A stretch of DNA of 25,558 nt from CAZMLC01 sp964567125. Its GTDB lineage: Bacteria > Verrucomicrobiota > Kiritimatiellia > RFP12 > UBA1067. The stretch spans positions 1 to 25,558 of the forward strand of contig CAZMLC010000038.1 of the NCBI GenBank assembly GCA_964567125.1, read 5' to 3'. A program made the translations under genes and the position numbers. The notes beneath the pieces were generated by a model that was not told the origin of the DNA, did no database searches, and worked only from the letters and a program-made list of their open reading frames with translations. Positions 1-5,370 of the stretch are shown piece after piece; positions within the stretch are counted from its first letter, which is position 1; every line of letters begins with the position of its first letter.

Positions 1-2238
1 GGCGTGGCCGATGACGGCACGATCTACGTAGGCGAGGGTGCGCCGCTGCATCAGGTGATCGGATTTAAGCCGACGGGTGAGCGCTGTGCAACGCTGGGCA
101 AGCCCGGCGCGCGCACGGTGGGTACATTTGATACAAACGATCTTGAGGAACCGTACGGCGTGGAGGTTGCTGCGGATGGTAAGGTGTGGGTCGCGGAGCA
201 TACGGATTGGACGCGACGCGTCAGCCTGTGGGATCCGAAGAGCGGACGCTGCGTGCATGCGGTGTACGGGCCTACGCAATATGGCGGTGACGGTTGTGTG
301 GATCCTGCGGATGAGCGTCGCCTCTTCTACAAGGGGCTTGAATTCCGTCGTGATCCCGCGAATGGCAACGTATCGGTAGTCAATCTGCTCTATCGTTCCG
401 ATAACACGAATGTCGCGTCGTTCTGCCATGTCGAAGCCAAGCATGGTTTAGCGCCGGAGGACGGCAACTACCCCAGCTACGCGTTTCGTGCGCAAGCGCA
501 GGGACAGAAGGGCAAGGACCTCTGGTTTACCAGCTACATGCATCCGCATGGACACGGCGTGCTGGTGCTGTGGAAGTATGTGGGAACATCAGTCCGTCCT
601 GTGGCAGCCCTGGGGTCTGCCTACACGTTGCGCGCGACGTTCCACGCGCCGATTCCGGATCGGCGCGACCGCGTGGCGATTCAGGATACAGGGTTTCTGA
701 CGAATGTAATTGCAGGCTATCAACCGGATCAGAAGTTCTTTACGTGGACGGATCTCAACGACGATGCGCAGGTGCAGGTGAACGAATTGAAGTTCGGCGC
801 GCTTTCCTACAACGGGAAGGTGCTGATGGGCGCTTCCGCAGGCTGGAATTGGCGCATGAACGCGCAGTTCGTCGCAGCCGCGAATGCGGGCGAGAACCGC
901 GCGGTCTTCTTCACGCCCGCGGGCTTTACCGCGCAGGGCTATCCGCGCTACGACGTGCCGACGACAACCGTGGCAGGCAGCGGTGAAAGCCTGATGCCGG
1001 ACTCCAGCAACCATGCGGTTATTCTGGGCGGGCCCGTCACCTGTGTGACGACCAACGATGAACAGCTCTGGAGTTATCGCAACGACTGGCCGGGCTTGCA
1101 TGCTGGACACAAAACTACGGCGCGTGGCGATGAGCCGGGCGTCTTGATTGCGCCGACGCGCATCTGGGGCATTGTGCCGGTGTCAGAGGCGCTGGGCGAG
1201 GTGGTGGCCTTCAATTCCAATCTGGGCTGCACCTACCTGATGACAGCGCGGGACGGCCTCTTCATCGACCGGGTCTTCCGCGATCAGCGCGTGGGACTGC
1301 TCTGGAACTATGTGAATCCGCCGACACCCGACGTGATGGCGGAGACCAGCTTATACGATGAGCACTTCGGCGGACTCCTGCAGAAGACGGTCGGCGCGGA
1401 TGGCCGGGAAAAATATGTGTATGTGGTCGGAAAAAATCACTGCTCCGTCGTCGAGCTCGAGGGACTTGATACGATTCAGCGCTTGAGTGGCGGAACGATC
1501 ACGGTGGCAGCCGAGACGGTTGCCGCAGCGTTGGAAGTCCGTCAGCAGCAGGCCATAAAGAAGTCACAACCCAAAGTCTATTCTGTGGCACGCGTAAAGG
1601 ATGACGCAATCACGATTGGGCAACCGTCTTCACTGTGGCCGAAGGAACGTATTGATGGTTTTGCGCTGGCTTACGACGCAAAGCATCTCTACGTGAGCTA
1701 TCAAGGGAACGATGACCGCGCGCCCTTCCAGAACAAGGGCGAGAACCTCTTTGAGCTCTTCAAGACCGGCGATGTCATCGATCTCATGCTCCAGACCAAA
1801 GCAGGGTTGCGCAGCGATCGGAGCGAGGCCGGCGAGGGCGATATCCGCATCAGTTTCGCGATGTACAACGACAAGCCGGTCTGCATTCTGTATGATTACA
1901 AGCTGGCGGTTACGCCGGCTACACGCGTACCGTTCAGCTCGCCGTGGCGGACGCTCTGGTGCGACCGCGTCGTGGTGTTGGAGGATGTGCGCATCGCCGT
2001 GGCGCGTTCAGGTTCGCAGGTCACGCTGACCGCCGCGATTCCGCTGGCGAGCATTCACTTCGATCCTGCGCAGCTCAAGGAGATCCGCGGCGATGTGGGC
2101 CGCGTCGAGAGCGACGAGAGCGCGACGCGCGTTTTGCGGCGCACCTATTGGTCGAACAAAAACACGCAGATCATGTCCGACTTGCCGACCGAGGCCGGCG
2201 TGCAACCTGGCTTGTGGGGCGTCTTCCGTTTCGAGTAG
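1..2238 (+). CDS. Beta-propeller (NHL/SMP-30-like) protein with C-terminal CBM9-like domain, 5' partial
   Basis: The reading frame is open to the window edge, so the true start lies upstream; the GTG at position 4 is just the first in-frame start-like codon. The visible 744 residues begin inside repeated blade-like units, such as a G-V-E-V-A-A-D-G-K-V-W-V-A-E stretch near residue 50, typical of NHL/SMP-30 propellers. Around residues 247-260 an acidic loop (D-L-N-D-D-A-Q-V-Q-V-N-E) resembles an EF-hand-like calcium loop. From about residue 530 the sequence changes to a beta-sandwich region with features of CBM9/DOMON-like carbohydrate-binding domains (F-A-L-A-Y-D then Y-V-S-Y, later a G-D-V-I-D-L-M-L-Q strand) and ends W-G-V-F-R-F-E. 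I infer an exported polysaccharide-related or surface protein. The exact substrate cannot be named and the N-terminal signal is outside the window. Confidence 0.7.
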   Translation, partial: GVADDGTIYVGEGAPLHQVIGFKPTGERCATLGKPGARTVGTFDTNDLEEPYGVEVAADGKVWVAEHTDWTRRVSLWDPKSGRCVHAVYGPTQYGGDGCVDPADERRLFYKGLEFRRDPANGNVSVVNLLYRSDNTNVASFCHVEAKHGLAPEDGNYPSYAFRAQAQGQKGKDLWFTSYMHPHGHGVLVLWKYVGTSVRPVAALGSAYTLRATFHAPIPDRRDRVAIQDTGFLTNVIAGYQPDQKFFTWTDLNDDAQVQVNELKFGALSYNGKVLMGASAGWNWRMNAQFVAAANAGENRAVFFTPAGFTAQGYPRYDVPTTTVAGSGESLMPDSSNHAVILGGPVTCVTTNDEQLWSYRNDWPGLHAGHKTTARGDEPGVLIAPTRIWGIVPVSEALGEVVAFNSNLGCTYLMTARDGLFIDRVFRDQRVGLLWNYVNPPTPDVMAETSLYDEHFGGLLQKTVGADGREKYVYVVGKNHCSVVELEGLDTIQRLSGGTITVAAETVAAALEVRQQQAIKKSQPKVYSVARVKDDAITIGQPSSLWPKERIDGFALAYDAKHLYVSYQGNDDRAPFQNKGENLFELFKTGDVIDLMLQTKAGLRSDRSEAGEGDIRISFAMYNDKPVCILYDYKLAVTPATRVPFSSPWRTLWCDRVVVLEDVRIAVARSGSQVTLTAAIPLASIHFDPAQLKEIRGDVGRVESDESATRVLRRTYWSNKNTQIMSDLPTEAGVQPGLWGVFRFE

Positions 2239-2424
2239 CCGGTCTTAAAGTTGAGTCCGCCGTACGCAGATCCTTTTCTGAAACGCAGTCTATTTTTTTG
2301 GATGGTGTTTTGTCGCGTTGCGGAAGGGCGAATTCGTAGAAAAAAATACACGAGACGAATTGTTGAATTTTTGGCTACGACCCTTATGGGTTTCTTATGG
2401 GTTTCCGGCAGCAGCATTGTTGAA
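2239..2424. other. AT-rich intergenic segment at the distal end of the cassette array
   Basis: There is no gene here. It contains a run of seven T at about 2291, a tandem 11-bp repeat (TTATGGGTTTC twice, about 2384-2405), and the sequence CTACGACCCTTATGGG at 2375-2390. That sequence recurs with one mismatch at 3972-3987, on the other side of the array. The right edge holds GTTGAAC (2419-2425), which read on the minus strand is the R'' half-site of the last cassette. Confidence 0.5.
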
Positions 2425-2425
2425 C
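2419..2425 (-). other. R'' half-site of a truncated attC (distal cassette end)
   Basis: Read on the minus strand, the bases are GTTCAAC, matching RYYYAAC, and they overlap the last base of the TAG stop of the 2425-2955 gene. They are the exact complement of that cassette's own 5' boundary (GTTGAAC at 2977-2971), as required when a circular cassette closes on itself. No GTTRRRY partner follows, so the rest of this attC appears lost at the array edge. Confidence 0.45.
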
Positions 2426-2955
2426 TATTGTTGTTTTCTGGGTTCTTTAAGGAATTCAAAATTGTATAGTGTAGCGGTAGTTACAATAGTTCCGATTCCG
2501 GTATAAACAGGAATGTTTGGTGATGCATTAACTTCACCGGAATATACTGGTTTGTCTTTCCCTTTTTCAAGTAGACATTTAAACACCTGAAATCGTAAAG
2601 GCTTTTTCAATTTGTTTTTTGTAATTAAAATCATTAATGGATAGCCATCGTCAAAGATATTCTGTTCTAACTTAAACGTCACATCTTGTTTGGACTTGTC
2701 GGATTCATATTTCAAAGCCACCTCTCCTGAGGCATTGGTTGATATAGATGCTCCAAAAGACTCGCCGGGAAAAATAATTACATTGTTTTCTATTACATAT
2801 GGGGTTTCCTTCATAACAATCAATTGATATGTGTTTTCCTTATCGATGCGCAGCTTTCGTTCAAATGGTTTCCGAAATTGAATAATCGCATTTGTTTGAT
2901 CTGCTAAGCAAGAAAATCCGACTATCATTAAAAAAAGTATTATTGAGGATTTCAT
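2425..2955 (-). CDS. Cassette-borne secreted protein of unknown function
   Basis: This is a 176-residue protein I do not recognise. It starts with a clear signal peptide (M-K-S-S-I-I-L-F-L-M-I-V-G-F-S-C-L-A), so it is exported; the Cys at position 16 is not in a canonical lipobox, so I expect signal peptidase I cleavage. The mature part is short beta-strand-like sequence with many Lys/Glu and no Cys pairs, perhaps a small immunoglobulin-like or beta-sandwich domain. It is the distal cassette of the array. Its ATG lies 15 bp inside the cassette after the R' site GTTGAAC, and its TAG stop runs straight into the matching R'' site GTTCAAC. Base composition is clearly more AT-rich than the flanking chromosomal genes, consistent with transfer. 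Expression probably depends on the array promoter at 3928-3900. Confidence 0.7.
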   Translation of the reverse strand: MKSSIILFLMIVGFSCLADQTNAIIQFRKPFERKLRIDKENTYQLIVMKETPYVIENNVIIFPGESFGASISTNASGEVALKYESDKSKQDVTFKLEQNIFDDGYPLMILITKNKLKKPLRFQVFKCLLEKGKDKPVYSGEVNASPNIPVYTGIGTIVTTATLYNFEFLKEPRKQQ

Positions 2956-2970
2956 GTCTTTGCTTTTTCA

Positions 2971-3041
2971 GTTCAACGTCAGCGACCCCCGGCCCGCTGA
3001 GCCGAAGGCGAATGGGGGTTCGGAGGGTCGCCGGGTTAGTC
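2971..3041 (-). other. attC recombination site B (71 bp)
   Basis: Read on the minus strand it opens with GACTAAC (R'') and closes with GTTGAAC (R', an exact GTTRRRY). Inside, GCGACCC close to R'' pairs perfectly with GGGTCGC, which is followed by TGAC just before R'. The centre can fold further (CCCCC against GGGGG). This is the R''-L''...L'-R' layout of integron attC sites, between the stop of the upstream cassette gene and the start of the next. R'' departs from RYYYAAC at one position (GACTAAC). Confidence 0.7.
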
Positions 3042-3078
3042 GTCTTTGATGAGCTTCTTGAAGTCCTTCACCGTGATT

Positions 3079-3459
3079 TCAATCTCTGGAGTTGTAAAAG
3101 TCACATTTTGTCCCTGATTGCTCCTTTTCCATCAGTCTTTCCAAGTTATCAACCATACTGTCCATGAACTTCCTGAGGCATTTGGTTGAACAGAAATTGA
3201 AAACGCACTGGCAATGGACCGTCCCCTTGACGACCTGAAAACCAGTTCCAATATTTGGGACTGAGCTTTGCCAATCAAACCCCATGCCGATCTCAACATC
3301 TGACAAGTCCAACCTGTCGTCTTTCGCATGGTCTTGCTGCCCCCCGAAAGAGAAGGAGACAAATTCTCCGGTCGGCATTAGAGTTCCGCAGAGGTCACAC
3401 CCAGAGTTGTGCAACCACGTATCTTTCTTGAAGTTGATTGGAAATTTCATGGTTTTCAT
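3079..3459 (-). CDS. Cassette-borne zinc-finger-like protein, probably frameshifted near its C-terminus
   Basis: Unknown protein, 126 residues as read. It carries C21-x2-C24, C83-x-C85 and C90-x3-C94; the F-C-S-T-K-C-L-R-K-F stretch resembles treble-clef/MYM-type metal-binding knuckles, so I expect a structural zinc site. The ATG at 3459 is chosen because it follows the attC R' bases GTTGGG directly; an in-frame ATG at 3477 would lie inside attC. The frame stops at 3079, but deleting one A in the GGAAAAGG run at 3121-3128 opens a further 30 residues (ending V-K-D-F-K-K-L-I-K-D-D). That frame stops at 3038-3036, exactly inside the R'' site GACTAAC, as cassette genes often do. The native gene is therefore probably 3036-3459, carrying a one-base insertion or a sequencing error. 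Confidence 0.6.
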   Translation of the reverse strand: MKTMKFPINFKKDTWLHNSGCDLCGTLMPTGEFVSFSFGGQQDHAKDDRLDLSDVEIGMGFDWQSSVPNIGTGFQVVKGTVHCQCVFNFCSTKCLRKFMDSMVDNLERLMEKEQSGTKCDFYNSRD

Positions 3460-3517
3460 CCCAACGTCAGAGGCCATACACGGCGGTCACGCCGTTGTGT
3501 GGGCTGGCTTGTTGGGC
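3459..3517 (-). other. attC recombination site A (59 bp)
   Basis: Read on the minus strand it begins GCCCAAC (exact RYYYAAC) and ends GTTGGGA. The interior is strongly palindromic: CCACACAACGGCG pairs with CGCCGTGTATGG, allowing one bulge and one mismatch. Closer to the ends, GCCAG pairs with CTGAC, 4 of 5, matching L'' and L'. The length of 59 bp is typical of compact attC sites. The R'' complements the 5' boundary of its own cassette (GTTGGGC at 3852-3846) perfectly. Confidence 0.8.
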
Positions 3518-3528
3518 TGTCATAAATC

Positions 3529-3828
3529 CTATGGGTTTGTATCTCGTGCCTTTTTGTAGGCGTACACATAATCTGTTCCGTCATCACCACCGCCAGGCCC
3601 TCCATCACAGCCAGCATCCAAATAGGCTTTCTCGACAGATCGAGCAACATCTGACGAGGTGGCTTGACGATAGATCCAACATCCATCCTTTTCAGAAACG
3701 GCATGGTCATCAAATAGGCGCTGTCTTGCATCAGTTGCGATTCCGACATACCAGTCCGAATTATTGCCTCCGCACGCTTTCATATACGCGTTTATATCGG
3801 AGATGATTTGTTCCGCAGTCTTTGCCAT
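3529..3828 (-). CDS. Cassette-borne conserved hypothetical protein (99 aa), possibly GIY-YIG-like
   Basis: This is the first cassette gene of the array. A good ribosome binding site (AGGAGT) lies 6 bases before the ATG, just inside the cassette boundary GTTGGGC (3852-3846). The 99-residue protein starts with a helix (A-K-T-A-E-Q-I-I-S-D-I-N-A-Y) followed by W-Y-V-G-I-A-T-D-A-R-Q-R-L-F-D-D-H. The Y-V-G-I...R-L...D-H arrangement recalls the second half of a GIY-YIG nuclease core, but the rest of the active site is not evident. A Gly/Asp-rich loop (D-G-G-P-G-G-G-D-D) precedes a C-terminal Y-V-Y-A-Y strand. I recall close relatives as common integron-cassette and phage-associated hypotheticals; this is from memory and unverified. 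No signal peptide, so cytoplasmic. Being nearest the Pc-like promoter, it should be the best expressed cassette. Confidence 0.75.
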   Translation of the reverse strand: MAKTAEQIISDINAYMKACGGNNSDWYVGIATDARQRLFDDHAVSEKDGCWIYRQATSSDVARSVEKAYLDAGCDGGPGGGDDGTDYVYAYKKARDTNP

Positions 3829-3845
3829 CTAATTACTCCTTTATT

Positions 3846-3937
3846 GCCCAACAGTGTAGTAGGCTTTACTCAATTGTATAAAGCGCAAGTTATGTTTCAA
3901 GCATAGCCATGGACGGGTAAAAAGTCAATGGTTAGGT
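3846..3937 (-). other. Array entry side: attI-like or degenerate attC site
   Basis: On the minus strand GTTGGGC (3852-3846, exact GTTRRRY) marks the 5' boundary of the first cassette, and ACCTAAC (3937-3931, exact RYYYAAC) lies 78 bases before it. The 92-bp span could be an attC, but the arms next to the two half-sites pair poorly. An attI-like or eroded attC site is therefore equally likely. A sigma70-type promoter lies inside it. Confidence 0.4.
3900..3928 (-). promoter_or_regulatory. Pc-like sigma70 promoter reading into the cassettes
   Basis: On the minus strand there is TTGACT (3928-3923), a 17-base spacer, then TATGCT (3905-3900). This matches the -35 and -10 consensus at 5/6 and 4/6 with ideal spacing. 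It points at the three cassette genes and would give a leader of about 65 bases before the ATG at 3828. No other reasonable promoter is visible inside the array. Confidence 0.6.
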
Positions 3938-4000
3938 GTAAAAGTATAACTTTTTCATCGGCAGGTTTTATCTACGACCCTAATGGGGCCACTGGGAGTA

Positions 4001-4055
4001 CTGGGGAAACTGGGAATGCTGGGCTGGGAATGCCGCGAAAGTGGGGCCAGATGGG
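4001..4055 (+). repeat. 55-bp sequence identical to 4156-4210
   Basis: This is the left copy of the sequence that flanks the 100-N gap. The internal structure is ACTGGG-type units of about 9 bp. Identity ends exactly at the gap on both sides, which suggests an assembler k-mer overlap rather than two biological copies. Confidence 0.8.
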
Positions 4056-4155
4056 NNNNNNNNNNNNNNNNNNNNNNNNNNNNNNNNNNNNNNNNNNNNN
4101 NNNNNNNNNNNNNNNNNNNNNNNNNNNNNNNNNNNNNNNNNNNNNNNNNNNNNNN

Positions 4156-4210
4156 CTGGGGAAACTGGGAATGCTGGGCTGGGAATGCCGCGAAAGTGGG
4201 GCCAGATGGG
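4156..4210 (+). repeat. 55-bp sequence identical to 4001-4055
   Basis: This is the right copy, beginning at the first base after the N run. If the contigs overlap, the two copies are one and the gap has no true length. Confidence 0.8.
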
Positions 4211-4320
4211 CTGTTTGCAGTATTCCCAGTACTCCCCAGCAGGGTGAATCGCGATATTTACCTTTGCACCGAAGTGTTGAATTTTTAAAAGCGGCCCTTG
4301 GATGCCTCGCGGAACGGCGT

Positions 4321-5214
4321 TCAGCCTGCCAGCGCGCTGTTCATGCGCCGGATCGCCTCGTCGATCTCGTCCGTGCTCTTGAAACCGATGGTCACCGCAT
4401 CGATCTCGCGCCGCGACATCGCGAAACGGATCGACTTTTCACGGTCAGCGGGATCAGTGAAGTCGCCATTGCCGATGAGCTTCATTCCGATGACGCCGTG
4501 GTTATTCTGCTTCATGATCGCCATCTGTTCCAGCACCGATTCGATGGGCTTGCCAGGCGCATTCCATTTCGGCGTTTCGCCGTCGGTGTGCCGGGCCTGA
4601 GGGTTTACGCGCACGAGATTGACATCCACCCAATCCGACTGGGCGGCGACGCGCAACGCAGGAAGAGAATGGCAGGAAACACCTTTTGACCGAATTTTTC
4701 CTGCGGCCTTTGCCTCATCGATTGCCGCCATCAGTCGGCTGCGCTCCGTCGTCCACGTCGCCGTGACCGCGCAATGGACCAACATGCAGTCAATATAATC
4801 CGTTCTGAGGGTCCGGAGTTGCTTATCGATAACCTCGGACGGCTTCTCGGGATTGCCTCCGATCTTCGACAGCAGAAAAATCTCTTCGCGGGGCAAGCCT
4901 GTAAGGGCATCTGCGACCCAGTCGAACGTCTTATAGGACTGCGCACAGTCGAAATAGCGGATGCCGCGATCGAAGGCGGCCCTGACCAGATTCCTGAAAG
5001 CATCCTTGCCGAGACTGAACTGAACGTTTCCGCTGTTGGTGCCCACCCCCATGCCGAGCCGGCTCAACTTGAGCCCGGTCTTGCCGAGTACAACGATGTC
5101 GGTCGCGCTCCGTTTGCCAGCCGCGTACGCGGCGCCCGGGATCGATGCGGCGGCTGAAGCCAAAGCGGCCGAGCCGGCCAGAAAATCGCGTCGGGTGATG
5201 CAAGGAACACTCAT
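4321..5214 (-). CDS. Tat-exported aldo/keto reductase family protein
   Basis: This 297-residue protein starts with a twin-arginine signal (T-R-R-D-F-L-A-G, then an Ala-rich hydrophobic stretch to about residue 32), so it is probably exported folded with its nicotinamide cofactor. The mature part follows the aldo/keto reductase plan: L-G-K-T-G-L-K-L-S-R-L-G-M-G-V-G near the start, F-D-C-A-Q-S-Y (catalytic Asp and Tyr), L-L-S-K-I-G-G (Lys) and M-L-V-H-C-A (His), which together give the family tetrad. The physiological substrate is unknown; secreted members are frequent in Verrucomicrobia and Planctomycetes. The start is supported by AAGGAGA 6 bases before the ATG. It appears to be a single-gene unit with a promoter at 5336-5308, pointing away from the HzsA-like gene's stop. 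Confidence 0.88.
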   Translation of the reverse strand: MSVPCITRRDFLAGSAALASAAASIPGAAYAAGKRSATDIVVLGKTGLKLSRLGMGVGTNSGNVQFSLGKDAFRNLVRAAFDRGIRYFDCAQSYKTFDWVADALTGLPREEIFLLSKIGGNPEKPSEVIDKQLRTLRTDYIDCMLVHCAVTATWTTERSRLMAAIDEAKAAGKIRSKGVSCHSLPALRVAAQSDWVDVNLVRVNPQARHTDGETPKWNAPGKPIESVLEQMAIMKQNNHGVIGMKLIGNGDFTDPADREKSIRFAMSRREIDAVTIGFKSTDEIDEAIRRMNSALAG

Positions 5215-5307
5215 TCTTTTTCTCCTTTTTCAATGTCGTGGACTCGCGCTGCCGGGTTGACGACGGCGCATGCCCCATTGATGACCGGATGCCAATGCTA
5301 AGTCAGA

Positions 5308-5336
5308 ATGTTACGCGATACCGCAAACGAGGTCAA
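5308..5336 (-). promoter_or_regulatory. Sigma70 promoter for the aldo/keto reductase gene
   Basis: On the minus strand TTGACC (5336-5331), a 17-base spacer and TAACAT (5313-5308). It lies in the 156-bp gap upstream of the ATG at 5214, giving a leader of about 90 bases. Confidence 0.5.
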
Positions 5337-5370
5337 GTGCGAGATTCGGGCGTGTGCGGCTGCTTAATTG

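Larger units (their letters stand above)
3938..4320. other. Gene-free stretch with assembly gap and G-rich repeat
   Basis: From 3938 to 4320 I see no credible gene. Positions 4056-4155 are exactly 100 N. The 55 bases on each side of the gap (4001-4055 and 4156-4210) are identical and end exactly at the N run. The left part is a degenerate 9-bp repeat of ACTGGGNNN type, and an inverted copy follows at 4223-4239. Bases 4240-4320 are the non-coding downstream region of the aldo/keto reductase; I see no clear terminator. Confidence 0.7.

Noticed and set aside
2971..3041. attC site B as an ordinary terminator
   Set aside because: There is no T run after the stem, and the ends match integron core sites on both sides, which a terminator would not.
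3928..4689. Plus-strand ORF with collagen-like Gly-X-Thr repeats across the gap
   Set aside because: The Gly repeat is a by-product of the 9-bp ACTGGGNNN repeat. The frame runs through 100 unknown bases and then antisense through the aldo/keto reductase gene, with no ribosome binding site.
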